A stretch of 40,621 bases of DNA from Chlorobiales bacterium (GTDB taxonomy: Bacteria > Bacteroidota > Chlorobiia > Chlorobiales > Chlorobiaceae): assembly GCA_026390855.1 (NCBI GenBank), contig JAPLFE010000129.1, positions 1-40,621 of the forward strand, given 5' to 3'. The notes beneath the pieces are model-generated. The model saw nothing but the letters and a program-made list of their open reading frames with translations. It was not told where the DNA came from and searched no databases. The translations under genes and the position numbers were made by a program. Position 1 is the stretch's first letter. Each line of letters starts with the position of its first letter. Shown in pieces: positions 14,865 through 24,379 of the stretch.

Positions 14865-16723
14865 ATGGCTGAAAATCCATTTGATATTCCGCTCTCTTCC
14901 ATTGAGCGACGGATTAGCGATATCGATTTTAAAACACTTATTGAAAACAGGCCTTTTTATCCTTCTCCAGCGTCCTGGTCGGATGAAGTGCTTTATTTCC
15001 TTTTTCTTGACCGTTTTTCTGATAGCAAAGAATATGGAGGTTTTTGTGATGCAGATGGTAATCCAGTGACCGTTCAGGGAGAACGAACGACTCCGCTTTT
15101 TAATGATCAGACAGATAGTTCTACAGCTGAAAAGGAATCATGGTTCGAAGCTGGGAAAAAATGGTGCGGTGGTACAATCGCTGGTATGAAAGAGAAACTC
15201 GGGTACCTTAAACGACTTGGTATAACAGCGATCTGGGTCAGCCCTGTTTTCAAGCAGGTGACTGGAAGCAATGATTATCATGGTTACGGAATCCAGAATT
15301 TTCTCAATGTTGATCCTCATTTTGGTACAAGAGATGAATTGAAGGGATTTGTCAAAGCTGCGCATGAGGCAGGCATCAGAGTTATCCTTGATATAATCAT
15401 CAATCATGCCGGGGATGTATTCGCTTATGAGGGAAATCAACGTTATTTCTATTATAACGGAGAGAAGTGGCCGGTCAGTGGTTATCGGTTGTCCAGTGGT
15501 GAAGCGGGAGGCATTCCCTTCTGTGAAGCTCCTGCCAGTTTTGAGAAAGGGGCGTGGCCTGGAGGGGCTGTCTGGCCTGAAGAACTGCAATCATCGGATA
15601 CTTGGACATGTCGTGGCGAGATCAGACAGTGGGATTCTTTTCCTGAGTTTCTTGATGGGGATTTTTGTTCGCTTAAGGATATTAATCTATTGCATTTGCT
15701 GATATTGACGGTTTCCGGCTTGATACCGTTAAGCATATGGAGCCAGGAGCTGTAAGGTATTTTGCGACAACTATCCATGAATTTGCCGAATCAATCGGGA
15801 AGGAAAATTTTACCATTATTGGTGAAATAACGGGAGGACGTGCCTATGCTGCGACTATTCTTGATTCTACGGGTCTCGATGCTGCGCTTGGAATTGATGA
15901 TATTGCTGATAAGCTTGAGTTTCTTGTAAAGGGTTGGAGGAGTCCGGGAAATCCCGATACCGAAGAGCAGGAAGGATATTTTGATCTGTTTCGTAATAGT
16001 ATTCTTGATTGTCGGCGGAATCATCAATGGTATTCGAAGCATATCGTTACAATGCTTGATGACCATGACCAGGTTGGTGTACGCCACAAATTCCGTTTTT
16101 GTGGCGACGATGCCCGCAGTATTCGTCTGCTACCCGCAGCACTCGGTTTAAACCTTACTTCTGCAGGTGTTCCGTGCATTTATTATGGAACGGAACAGGC
16201 GTTTAACGGTGCTGATCATCGTACTGATGACGACTCCTACAGTGATGTATTTCTCAGGGAATGTATGTTCGGAGGCAACTTTGGGTCCTTTTTAAGTTCG
16301 GGAAAGCACTTTTTTAATGAGGAGAGTGAGATTTACCGATTTTTGCAGGAGGTGACCCATATACGTCGCGAGAACATTGCCTTGCGTCGAGGCCGGCAGT
16401 ATCTGCGTCAGGTTTCAGAGAGCGGACTCGAAGATGAATTTTTCTATCCTCAGCCTGTTAACGGTGAATTACACTGGGTAATTGCCTGGTCACGGATTTT
16501 TGCCGGTTCGGAATGTCTTTGTGCTATTAATACTGATACTGAACGTGAACTGACCCTTTGGGTTCTGGTGGACAGTGGTATTCATGCAGAAGCGAGCAGT
16601 ACCATGAACTGTATTTTTTCCACCAATGCCGTTCAGAGAGGCACAAGTGTTTCCGTCAAACAGCTCAATAGTTCTGCTGTAAGAATCACCGTGCCTGCAG
16701 CAGGGTTTGTTGTGTACCGGTAA
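14865..16723 (+). pseudogene. GH13 alpha-amylase-family glycosidase, disrupted by an out-of-frame internal deletion
   Basis: Two overlapping frames together spell one GH13 enzyme. The first (from ATG 14865, or 14814, to the stop at 15753-15755) holds FLDRFSDS, region I DIIINHAGD and FLSLKDIN-type sequence (DGDFCSLKDIN). The second frame is open from 15686 and continues with region II DIDGFRLDTVKHME (nucleophile Asp), region III IIGEITGG (acid/base Glu) and region IV LDDHDQ. At about 15687 the reading jumps from KDIN straight to IAFADIDGF; in relatives about 15-20 residues of loop and helix lie between. A deletion that is not a multiple of three therefore fits better than a one-base sequencing error, and I see no slippery heptamer for programmed frameshifting. 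Intact, it would act on alpha-glucans such as glycogen. The C-terminal beta domain is present. Confidence 0.8.
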
Positions 16724-16801
16724 GGGTGATATATTAAAAAACAATGTGTGTTTTGAATGTTATCATGACACGATTGTTTTTGTTAAGTGAAAAGTTATGC
16801 A

Positions 16802-17458
16802 ATGTTTACTGGGATTATAAAGGATGTTGGCCGAGTGAGTGGCGTAACAAGGCGACAGGGCGGTTTACGGCTTAAGGTACATTATGGAAATTCCGAAGAG
16901 TTCAACATGCTCTCGATTGACGAGAGTGTCAGCCTTAATGGGGCTTGCCAGACTGTTGTTGCTGTTGGTGATGGATGGTTTGAAGTGGATACAGTCGAAG
17001 AAACTCTTTCAAAGACAACGCTTGGAGCTTTTCGTAACGGTACTCAGGTAAATCTCGAACGGGCTCTTCGTCCTCTGGATAGACTTGGCGGGCATTTTGT
17101 GCTTGGTCATGTTGATTGTGCGGCTGAAGTGCAGGAAGTCAGAGAGTTAGGCTCGAGCCGGGAACTCTGGGTAGCTTTTCCTGATACATTCAGTCCGTTT
17201 ATTGTCTCTGCTGGCTCGATCACTATCGATGGCATAAGCCTGACTGTTGCAAAGCTTGAAACAATGCTTTTTGCTGTTGCAATTATACCCTTTACTTTTG
17301 CTCACACCACTCTTCATTCACTGCAGCAGGGAGGTCGGGTAAATCTCGAGTTTGATATTCTTGGTAAATATGTCGCCAGACAGCTTGGAGCGCATTCCTC
17401 AACAGGAGAGAAAGTTTCAAGGATCGATGAGGTGTGGCTTCGGGAAAACGGATTTTAA
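16802..17458 (+). CDS. ribE: Riboflavin synthase alpha chain
   Basis: This enzyme dismutates two 6,7-dimethyl-8-ribityllumazine molecules to riboflavin. The 218-aa product from the ATG at 16802 starts MFTGII, the invariant family N-terminus; the GTG at 16787 would add five residues and is rejected. Two homologous lumazine-binding repeats are visible, each with a G-x-x-V-x-L/I-[DE] start: MLSIDESVSLNGACQTVV near 36-53 and SITIDGISLTVA near 135-146. GGHFVLGHVD separates them. Its stop lies four bases before the rarA start, so the two are probably co-transcribed. Confidence 0.95.
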   Translation: MFTGIIKDVGRVSGVTRRQGGLRLKVHYGNSEEFNMLSIDESVSLNGACQTVVAVGDGWFEVDTVEETLSKTTLGAFRNGTQVNLERALRPLDRLGGHFVLGHVDCAAEVQEVRELGSSRELWVAFPDTFSPFIVSAGSITIDGISLTVAKLETMLFAVAIIPFTFAHTTLHSLQQGGRVNLEFDILGKYVARQLGAHSSTGEKVSRIDEVWLRENGF

Positions 17459-17462
17459 ATGA

Positions 17463-18806
17463 ATGCTTGATACCGACAACATACAATCTGATCTGTTCAG
17501 CTTTTCCGCTCCTCAGGATGCGGGTGATTATTTTCAACCTCTTGCTGAACGGGTTCGCCCCCGTTCTCTTGATGATATGGCAGGGCAGGATCATCTTGTT
17601 GGGCTAAAGGGTCCGCTTCGCAAGTTTCTTGCCAGTGGTCAGATGCCGTCCATGATTTTCTGGGGTCCTCCCGGATCAGGTAAAACAACTCTTGCTGAAA
17701 TTTGTGCGGCATCGTTGAACTATCGATTCGAGCAGCTTTCAGCTATTGATTCCGGGGTAAAAGATGTTCGTAAAGCGCTGGAAACCGCTGAAAAATCAAG
17801 GCGTTCAGGTCACAGCACGCTTTTGTTTATTGATGAAATTCACCGATTTAACAAGACACAGCAGGATACTTTGCTGCATGCGATTGAGCAAGGACTTATT
17901 GTGCTGATAGGGGCTACGACTGAAAATCCTTCTTTTGAGGTGAACGCAGCACTTCTGAGCAGAATGCAGGTTTATATTCTTCAGCCGCTTGGGCCAAAGG
18001 AGATCGAAACGGTTATTCGACGCGCACTGAAAGAAGATCGAATTTTCAGCAGGCTTTCCATTGAAATTGCTGACTTGGATTTTCTTGTAGAGTTTTCGGG
18101 AGGAGATGCCCGAAAGGCGCTGAATGCGGTTGAAGCAGCGCTCTCTCTTATACCGGCAGATGCTGTTGAGATTGTGCTGGAGAGGGAGGTTCTTGAACAG
18201 GCTTTGCAGCATAGTGCCCCTCTTTACGATAAAGGTGGCGATAGCCATTATGATATTATTTCAGCTTTTATCAAATCCATGCGGGGCTCAGACCCCGATG
18301 CGGCACTTTTCTGGCTTGCGCGGATGCTGGCGGGCGGGGAAGATCCGAAGTTCATAGCACGTCGGATGGTCATTTTTGCAAGTGAAGATATTGGCAATGC
18401 TGATCCTTATGCCATAACTCTTGCTGTATCAGTGTTTCATGCGGTAGAAATGATTGGTCTGCCTGAGGCAAGAATTAATTTGGCGCATGGTGTAACCTAT
18501 TTGGCCTCTGCTCCCAAATCAAATGCAAGCTATCAGGGTATGAATGAAGCTATGAGCGAGGCAAAGTCCATGCAGGAGCTGAGGGTGCCGCTTCATTTGC
18601 GTAATGCACCGACGAAACTCATGAAAGCTGAAGGGTATGGAGAAGGGTATCAATATCCCCATAGTTATCCAGGGCATTTTGTCCGCCAGCGTTATTTTCC
18701 AGATGGAATGGAACCACAGGCTTATTACCGTCCCGGAGATGAAGGTCGGGAAAAATATATCAGGGAGCGGCTTGGCTTTTTATGGAGTGAACGCTATCGA
18801 TCATGA
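17463..18806 (+). CDS. rarA: Replication-associated recombination protein A (RarA/MgsA)
   Basis: This AAA+ ATPase of 447 aa acts at stalled replication forks. It has Walker [12 protein letters not shown], Walker [17 protein letters not shown], the sensor-1 stretch [12 protein letters not shown] with LLSR as arginine finger, and the sensor-2 GGDARKALN. The C-terminal tetramerisation domain shows [22 protein letters not shown] and [10 protein letters not shown], both diagnostic of RarA rather than RuvB or clamp loader. The N-terminus carries a short QSDLFSF segment resembling a peptide that binds partner proteins. Length and motifs are complete. Confidence 0.96.
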   Translation: MLDTDNIQSDLFSFSAPQDAGDYFQPLAERVRPRSLDDMAGQDHLVGLKGPLRKFLASGQMPSMIFWGPPGSGKTTLAEICAASLNYRFEQLSAIDSGVKDVRKALETAEKSRRSGHSTLLFIDEIHRFNKTQQDTLLHAIEQGLIVLIGATTENPSFEVNAALLSRMQVYILQPLGPKEIETVIRRALKEDRIFSRLSIEIADLDFLVEFSGGDARKALNAVEAALSLIPADAVEIVLEREVLEQALQHSAPLYDKGGDSHYDIISAFIKSMRGSDPDAALFWLARMLAGGEDPKFIARRMVIFASEDIGNADPYAITLAVSVFHAVEMIGLPEARINLAHGVTYLASAPKSNASYQGMNEAMSEAKSMQELRVPLHLRNAPTKLMKAEGYGEGYQYPHSYPGHFVRQRYFPDGMEPQAYYRPGDEGREKYIRERLGFLWSERYRS

Positions 18807-18891
18807 TTATTATAGAGCTGTGAACTCGGTTATATTAATGCAGTTGGGATTTTGCTTCCGGATTTTTTTTTCCATCAAGACAGACTTTTTT

Positions 18892-20295
18892 ATGAAAAGG
18901 TTAAGACCGATACTTTTGCTTATTGTGGTGCAGTGTGTTTTTTTGAATGTACCTTTGCTTGTGCATGCCGCCAATCCATCAGGAACTTCCTCGCTGACAC
19001 TTGACGATGCCGTGCGTATAGGACTTGATAGAAGCCGAACGCTTGAAGTCGCAAGGCTGGAACGTGATTTGACGGGCCAAAAGATTCGTGAGACCTGGTC
19101 AGAGGTTCTTCCGCAGATTTCATCGGATTTTACCTACACCCGCTCTTTGAAACCTTCAGTACTTTTTTTTCCTGATGTTTTTTCAGGGGGCAACAGCAAC
19201 GCATTTATTCCTCTTGTGATCAGTGCTGATAATGCGGCTACTGCTACCATTAATGTACGTCAGGCACTTTTCAACGGATCAGCTTTTGCTGGAATAAAGG
19301 CAGCAAGTATTGTGCGCAAGATGAGCGAAGAGGCATACCGCAACGCTGAGGCTTCGGTTATTGCTGACATCAAGATGTCCTATTTTGATGCCTTGATTTC
19401 AAGAGATCAGTTAAAGCTGATTGAGCAGAGTATAGCGCGCTGGGAGCAATCGCGAAAAGATACAAAGGCAATGTTCCGGCAGGGTGTAGCTGCCGATATT
19501 GATACTCTCAAGGCTTATCTTTCTGTTGAAAATCTGCGGCCAGACCGTTTACAGGCGGAAAATCGGGTGGCGACAACTATGACAAAGCTAAAAAATGCCA
19601 TGGGTATTCCTGCTGACAGCAGCATTGTGTTGTCTGGGAAGCTTGAGCTTTCGTCTGTGACCTACCCCCAGGATATTGCTACGGCATACCGTGAAGCAAT
19701 CGAGTCAAGACCTGACCTCCGCCAGATTGATTTTCAGGTTCAGGCAGAGGGTGAGAAAGTCAGTGCTGCCCGTGCGGAACGTTATCCTGTTATCAGCGCA
19801 TTCGGACAGTTTGAATCGCAAACTGCTTTTAACGACAATGTAAAGACAACCGATTCCCGCTGGCCTGTTTCAGCTGCGGTTGGCCTTCAGGTTTCGCTGC
19901 CAATTTTTACAGGATATCGCACAAGTGCCCAGGTTGAGCAGGCTAAGATAGTGCAGATGCAGACTCGTACGAAAGTTGACGATTTAAAGGCAAATATCAG
20001 GGCTGAAGTTGAGATAAGAATCTTGAACTTCAGGGAATCACAGAAAAGAATTGAGGTCCAGTCTAAAACTATAAGTGTTGCCGAGAGGAGCTACAATATA
20101 TCTTTACTTCGTTTCAAGGAAGGTATTGGTTCTCGGCTTGAACTGACTGATGCTGAGCTGCAGCTTAACAAAGCCAAGACCAACTATTTACAGGCAGTTT
20201 ACGACTATCTTGTTGCCAGTGTGCAGCTTGACAAGGCACTTGGTCGCTCACAATCCTTACTTGTAAAAAAGGATAATTCTGGGAAGTCGCGATAA
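18892..20295 (+). CDS. TolC-family outer-membrane efflux protein
   Basis: From the ATG at 18892 the product has 467 aa; the open frame extends 255 bases upstream but there overlaps rarA, and only this start gives a proper signal peptide (MKRLRPILLLIVVQCVFLN, cleavage near VHA). The mature part has two duplicated outer membrane efflux protein repeats: SLTLDDAVRIGLDRSRTLE opens the first, and ATAYREAIESRPDLRQIDFQ the second. Long helices and the terminal YDYLVASVQLDKALG are typical. TolC proteins form the outer channel for RND, MFS or type I exporters. No membrane fusion or inner-membrane pump gene is adjacent, so the substrate is unknown. Confidence 0.9.
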   Translation: MKRLRPILLLIVVQCVFLNVPLLVHAANPSGTSSLTLDDAVRIGLDRSRTLEVARLERDLTGQKIRETWSEVLPQISSDFTYTRSLKPSVLFFPDVFSGGNSNAFIPLVISADNAATATINVRQALFNGSAFAGIKAASIVRKMSEEAYRNAEASVIADIKMSYFDALISRDQLKLIEQSIARWEQSRKDTKAMFRQGVAADIDTLKAYLSVENLRPDRLQAENRVATTMTKLKNAMGIPADSSIVLSGKLELSSVTYPQDIATAYREAIESRPDLRQIDFQVQAEGEKVSAARAERYPVISAFGQFESQTAFNDNVKTTDSRWPVSAAVGLQVSLPIFTGYRTSAQVEQAKIVQMQTRTKVDDLKANIRAEVEIRILNFRESQKRIEVQSKTISVAERSYNISLLRFKEGIGSRLELTDAELQLNKAKTNYLQAVYDYLVASVQLDKALGRSQSLLVKKDNSGKSR

Positions 20296-20321
20296 TTCCT
20301 GAGGAGCCTGAACGCAATGCC

Positions 20322-21263
20322 TTACCTTTTTTTTCTCACGAAATAAATCAGGCTTGATGCTGTCGAAGGTGATACATATCCCTTTACAGCATTGACTGAT
20401 ACTCGACTGAGGATGTTAAGAATCCGCGTGAACTTAAATGACCGGCCTTGTCTTTTACAGAGAAGTGCTTCACTGTGAAAGGTATTGTAAAGCAAATCGG
20501 GAATGTATGGTGTTTGTTTGAAGACACTCAGCTTATGGGATTCAAGCAGTTTTTCAAGGGTTCCGGGTATAAAATGATAGAGATGTCGTGGTGCATCATA
20601 GGCTATCCAGTTCTCCCGATAATGCTTTGCATCGGAACTTGCAGGATTGGGTAATGCAATCACAAGTATTCCATCCGTCTCAAGTTGATTTGCCGCATGA
20701 TTAATTGTGTCATGAATGGCGTGAATATGTTCAAGCGTGTGCCATAAAACAATACGGTCAAATTTATTGTTTTCGGTGCTTTCAATGGTCAGTGAAGGGA
20801 AGATATTCAGCCTGTATATTTTTCGCGCATAATTTGCAGCATCATGATCAGGTTCGACACCGGCAAGATTACTCGTTGGTATGCCCGATTTGCGGTGGAG
20901 ATAGTTCAGAAGATCTCCTGTTGAACACCCGATTTCAAGGATTCTGCATTTTTGGACGGGTTTCACCAGTCCGTTCAGGACAAGGTTTGCTCTATAGTGA
21001 AGAAGCAGTGATCTTGCGGCAAGGTAACATCGATCTTTGAATAAGGAGGTGTTTTGGGTATGCAGATAGGGATCATATTTCCCGTTTTTATAGTGCGGAG
21101 CTATTTCGGAACTGTCGGGACGTGGATTGAGCATAATGAGCCCTGAAGAGCATGAACGGACAAGATTCCATTTTGCTTTTCCAGAAGTATCAAAACGATC
21201 GGGTACCTGAAGATAGGGGATGAATTCCCTGGAGTTGCTTATTGGACAGGGAGCTGTTTCCAT
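20322..21263 (-). CDS. Class I SAM-dependent methyltransferase (Methyltransf_23 type)
   Basis: The 313-aa protein has the SAM-binding motif I ILEIGCSTGDLL near residues 108-119, the motif II acidic residue in GVEPDHDAANYA, and WHTLEHIHAI near 174-183. The later NWIAYDAPRHLYHF is common to methyltransferases linked to polysaccharide or lipid biosynthesis. An N-terminal segment (about 1-50) would in many relatives be a zinc-binding region, but only isolated Cys residues are seen here. The acceptor is unknown. It converges with tolC, and its start is 16 bases from the HIT gene stop, so it lies downstream of that gene on the same strand. Confidence 0.85.
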   Translation of the reverse strand: METAPCPISNSREFIPYLQVPDRFDTSGKAKWNLVRSCSSGLIMLNPRPDSSEIAPHYKNGKYDPYLHTQNTSLFKDRCYLAARSLLLHYRANLVLNGLVKPVQKCRILEIGCSTGDLLNYLHRKSGIPTSNLAGVEPDHDAANYARKIYRLNIFPSLTIESTENNKFDRIVLWHTLEHIHAIHDTINHAANQLETDGILVIALPNPASSDAKHYRENWIAYDAPRHLYHFIPGTLEKLLESHKLSVFKQTPYIPDLLYNTFHSEALLCKRQGRSFKFTRILNILSRVSVNAVKGYVSPSTASSLIYFVRKKR

Positions 21264-21279
21264 TTCGGCGAAGAGACTC

Positions 21280-21795
21280 TTACCCTTGAGTCTGAGTGAG
21301 GTCAGCGAAAGCTTTTTTCAGGTTTATATAGGTAGAGCGCATATCATTGCTGAGGACTTTTGCATCCGCAAGGATAGGCATGAAATTTGTATCACCTTCC
21401 CATCGGGGTACGATATGGAAATGAATATGGGTGTCTACGCTTCCTCCGGCAACCTTGCCTAGATTTGCACCGATATTGAATCCCTGAGGTTTCAGTGTAA
21501 GTTTTAATGCCTTGATGGAGAGGTCTGTAAGCTCCATGACTTCAAGCTTCGTTTCCTGGTCGAGCTCTGAAAAGTCGGGAGTCTGCAGATAAGGGATCAC
21601 CATGAGATGCCCGCAATTGTAGGGGTAGAGATTCATGATGATAAAGCATTTGTTTGCCCTGTAGAGGACAAATCGCTTCTCATCCTCTTCCGGAGGAAGA
21701 TCGGCGAACACTGATTTTCCAGCCTCGCCGGCAGGCTTTTCATCCTTGAAAGACTGCATGTACACTTCACGCCAGGGTGAGTACATTCTATTCAT
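21280..21795 (-). CDS. HIT-domain nucleotide hydrolase/transferase
   Basis: The 171-aa protein, from the ATG at 21795, carries the histidine triad HIHFHIVPRW, with NLYPYNCGHLMVIPY upstream, typical of HIT hydrolases of the Fhit/AP4A phosphorylase-like branch found widely in bacteria. These cleave dinucleoside polyphosphates or nucleotide phosphoramidates. The longer frame to 21852 would run into the tRNA-Leu gene, so the internal ATG is preferred. Confidence 0.9.
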   Translation of the reverse strand: MNRMYSPWREVYMQSFKDEKPAGEAGKSVFADLPPEEDEKRFVLYRANKCFIIMNLYPYNCGHLMVIPYLQTPDFSELDQETKLEVMELTDLSIKALKLTLKPQGFNIGANLGKVAGGSVDTHIHFHIVPRWEGDTNFMPILADAKVLSNDMRSTYINLKKAFADLTQTQG

Positions 21796-21824
21796 GGAGA
21801 TAATGTACCGATTGCTTGTTGTTT

Positions 21825-21912
21825 TGGTACCAAAGATGGGAATCGAACCCACACGAGTTATTCACTCACTGGATTTTGAGTCCAGCGCGTCTACCAGTTC
21901 CGCCACTTTGGC
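21825..21912 (-). tRNA. tRNA-Leu (anticodon CAA)
   Basis: The cloverleaf on the minus strand has acceptor GCCAAAG pairing with CTTTGGT (one G-T), an anticodon stem CTGGA/TCCAG around loop CTCAAAA giving anticodon CAA, a long class II variable arm, and the T-loop GGTTCGATTCC. The 3' CCA is encoded (21825-21827). Confidence 0.95.
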
Positions 21913-21925
21913 ATCTGTCGAGGCG

Positions 21926-22007
21926 TGCGAGAGAAGGGAATCGAACCCTCACGCCTCACGGCACTAGTTCCTAAGACTAGCGTGTATACCAATTTCACCA
22001 CTCTCGC
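21926..22007 (-). tRNA. tRNA-Leu (anticodon UAG)
   Basis: The minus-strand cloverleaf has acceptor GCGAGAG/CTCTCGC, anticodon stem CTAGT/ACTAG around loop CTTAGGA giving anticodon UAG, a class II variable arm and GGTTCGATTCC. The discriminator is A and no CCA is encoded, unlike its neighbour 13 bases downstream. The pair is probably one transcript. Confidence 0.95.
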
Positions 22008-22113
22008 ATTACAGAACAATAATATACGCGGTTTTATTTTTAATAAAAACTATATTTAAAGATACTTTTACGGCGTATTACGCTAAAATTCTCATCTTTA
22101 TCGTATTCAGCCC

Positions 22114-22707
22114 ATGCAGTTTGATCAACACCGTTTTGCAAACTTTATTTCATGGGTGATCAGTCCGGTTGTGGTTGCACCGGCAGCTTATTATGCTATT
22201 GTGATGCAGGGTTATGGCGATGATGTGAACAGTATTTCGTATGTGCTTGTGCTGTTTTTTTCCAGTACCATTGCCCCCATACTTCTGATTACCGGCCTCA
22301 AAAAAATAGGGAAAATTTCCGACTTCAACATTTCCTTCCGCGAGCAGCGTTTTCTACCACTGCTGGTACTGGTTGCTGTCAATGCTCTTGGTTATGAGTT
22401 TATGAAGCATCTCTATCCGCCGAGATTGTTAACGGGTATTCTTCTTTTTAATGCCGTTAATATGGTCTTTATTCTTCTGATTACGCTTCAGTGGAAGATC
22501 AGTATTCATTTATTCACCTTCGCATCATCTGTAGCGTTGCTTTTTATGCAGTTCGGAGTCATTGCTTTGTGGTTGCTTGTTCTTGTGCCGCTTCTCATGT
22601 GGTCGCGAATTTTCCTGAAAGCCCATAATTTCATGCAAACGCTTGTTGGCAGCATTGTTGGTTTTGCTGTGATGTATGCCGAGTTAAAATGGTGGACAGG
22701 ATTGTGA
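22114..22707 (+). CDS. PAP2-related integral membrane protein with degenerate catalytic motifs
   Basis: This 197-aa protein has five or six membrane segments. Near the C-terminus SRIFLKAHNFMQTLVG matches PAP2 motif 3 (S-R-x5-H-x3-D) except for Gln in place of the final Asp. The motif 2 PSGH is not seen, and motif 1 is represented only loosely by SFREQRFLPL. PAP2 enzymes remove phosphate from lipids such as phosphatidate or undecaprenyl diphosphate; with these changes, activity is uncertain. The gene overlaps the ferrochelatase start and is probably co-expressed with it. Confidence 0.6.
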   Translation: MQFDQHRFANFISWVISPVVVAPAAYYAIVMQGYGDDVNSISYVLVLFFSSTIAPILLITGLKKIGKISDFNISFREQRFLPLLVLVAVNALGYEFMKHLYPPRLLTGILLFNAVNMVFILLITLQWKISIHLFTFASSVALLFMQFGVIALWLLVLVPLLMWSRIFLKAHNFMQTLVGSIVGFAVMYAELKWWTGL

Positions 22708-23741
22708 ACAGGAAAAAATATGCTGTTGTTGTCACGACGTATGGTGAAGTTGAAAATCTCACTATAAGGAATTTGTGGCCGAGTTCTAGGAGGATCCTCA
22801 AGGTAGTTACTCGTCAGATTGTTAAAATACCAACAGCACTGATCTATTTTATTGCTGATTATCGTTCGACTAAGCATTATATCAATTGGAAGCTCAATCG
22901 TTATAATTCAAGCTTGCTTGCAATCAATCGGGCACAGAAAAATAGACTCGCAGGTTTTATTGCTCAGAGTGGAAGCCAGTTTCTTTCTCATGCCGATGTC
23001 AAGGTAGTGGATGCTTATTATTTTGTTCCGCCATATCTTGATGATATGCTGCAACAATTTCTGCATGATTATGACGGAGTTGTTGTGGTGCCGATGATTC
23101 CTGTTGAATCGTCATTTTCATGCGGTGTGGCCTGTCAGATGGTCATTGATGTATATGGAGACAGTGCGTTTACTAAAGTTAAGGTGTTAAGCAAGTTGTG
23201 GAAGGATGAGCGTCTCCACCAGATTTATATTGATTATCTGTTCGAGCAGCTTTCAGCGGATGTGCGCCGTCAAAAAAATGGTAAAACAGGTCTTGTTCTG
23301 GCCATTCATGGTACACTTGTAAAAGATCGTGCGGGTAACCCCCCGAAAGTTTTTACCGGTCTTGAAGAGACCATAGCCTTTTTTGAGGTCATGAAGCATA
23401 AAATCATGATCGATCCTCGAAATATATTCAGTGATGTGCGCCAGGGATGCATGAATCATTCAACCGGAGGGGAGTGGACTTCGGATACGATTGAAAAAGC
23501 ACTTGCGGATTATAAAGAAGAGGGGTATGAGGGAGTTGTAATGTTTCCTTATGGTTTTTTTGCAGACAACAGTGAGACTGAATACGATGCCTTCAAAAAG
23601 CTTGATGCGTCCGGGTTTCCCGTTACACAGTATGTAAGGTGTATTAACGATTCTCCGGCATTCGCTCAGTGGCTCGCTGACAAGGTGCTCGCTGAACTGC
23701 AGGAGCTCAGTAATCTGCAGGATGCCTTTGGAAAGCTTTGA
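22689..23741 (+). CDS. hemH: Ferrochelatase family protein
   Basis: Ferrochelatase inserts Fe(II) into a porphyrin to make heme, needed for the cytochromes encoded in this window. The 350-aa product has the catalytic His207 in LAIHGTLVKDRAGNPP and Glu296 in FPYGFFADNSETEYD, corresponding to the conserved His and Glu of HemH. The N-terminal half is divergent (AVVVTTYGEVEN replaces the usual LLxNLGxP), so chelation of another tetrapyrrole cannot be excluded. Two starts are possible: ATG 22689, overlapping the previous gene by 19 bases, or GTG 22704, overlapping its stop by four. Confidence 0.82.
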   Translation: MVDRIVNRKKYAVVVTTYGEVENLTIRNLWPSSRRILKVVTRQIVKIPTALIYFIADYRSTKHYINWKLNRYNSSLLAINRAQKNRLAGFIAQSGSQFLSHADVKVVDAYYFVPPYLDDMLQQFLHDYDGVVVVPMIPVESSFSCGVACQMVIDVYGDSAFTKVKVLSKLWKDERLHQIYIDYLFEQLSADVRRQKNGKTGLVLAIHGTLVKDRAGNPPKVFTGLEETIAFFEVMKHKIMIDPRNIFSDVRQGCMNHSTGGEWTSDTIEKALADYKEEGYEGVVMFPYGFFADNSETEYDAFKKLDASGFPVTQYVRCINDSPAFAQWLADKVLAELQELSNLQDAFGKL

Positions 23742-23760
23742 ACATAAACCGTAAAATTTT

Positions 23761-24372
23761 TTGCACTTGAATACTGTAGTAGACAAAGAGAGAGAACAAC
23801 TGGAGTTGGCACTTCGGCAAGACCCTGCAAACCCTGATAAGCTTTACGCACTGGCACTGCTTTATATTGATCAAGAGCAGAACAATGAAGCGCTTGAACT
23901 GCTTGACCGTTGTATTCTCATCAGGCGCAGAGACTCAGCAGCCCTCTATGCACGGGCGGTTACTAATTTATCGATGAGTAATTACCGAAAAGCGGGATGT
24001 GATCTTTTGAAAACCATCGTACTTGATCCCGGTTTTCTCCAGGCGTATAAGCATCTTGGTTTTGTTCAGTTTACGCTGGGGAAAGAGGAGTCGGCACTGA
24101 AAACCCTTAATAAAGCACTGAAGATTGATCCTGGATATGCAGGTATCTATTGCGTTCTCGGTGACGCTTATCTTGATCTTGGGGAAACAGACAAGGCAAA
24201 GGAGGCTTTTGAAAAAGCACTTGAACTCGAACCTGACAATGCTGAACCTCATTGCAAAATAGCCATGTACTATTTGTCGCGAGGGGATATGAAGGGCCTG
24301 AAAAGAGAGTATGAGATATTAAAAACACTTGATTCCGCATTGGCCGAGCAAATTGGAAGCCTCTTTTTTTAA
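23761..24372 (+). CDS. Tetratricopeptide repeat protein
   Basis: The 203-aa protein consists of about four to five TPR units, with consensus positions in ALLYIDQEQNNEALELLDRC, GFVQFTLGKEESALKTLNKA and GDAYLDLGETDKAKEAFEKA. There is no signal peptide or membrane segment, so it is probably a cytosolic scaffold; partners are unknown. No ATG is present near the start; TTG at 23761 or 23767 is the probable initiator. The gene follows hemH by 19 bases and precedes a small membrane protein by seven. Confidence 0.8.
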   Translation: MHLNTVVDKEREQLELALRQDPANPDKLYALALLYIDQEQNNEALELLDRCILIRRRDSAALYARAVTNLSMSNYRKAGCDLLKTIVLDPGFLQAYKHLGFVQFTLGKEESALKTLNKALKIDPGYAGIYCVLGDAYLDLGETDKAKEAFEKALELEPDNAEPHCKIAMYYLSRGDMKGLKREYEILKTLDSALAEQIGSLFF

Positions 24373-24379
24373 AAAAACT

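Noticed and set aside
15660-15755. Programmed -1 frameshift in the GH13 gene
   Set aside because: The frame change is -1, but no slippery heptamer is present in the overlap and conserved residues are missing at the junction, so a deletion fits better.
16737-16781. AAAAACAAT/ATTGTTTTT inverted repeat before riboflavin synthase as a terminator
   Set aside because: The stem is nearly all A-T with a 27-base loop, so it is unlikely to fold stably.
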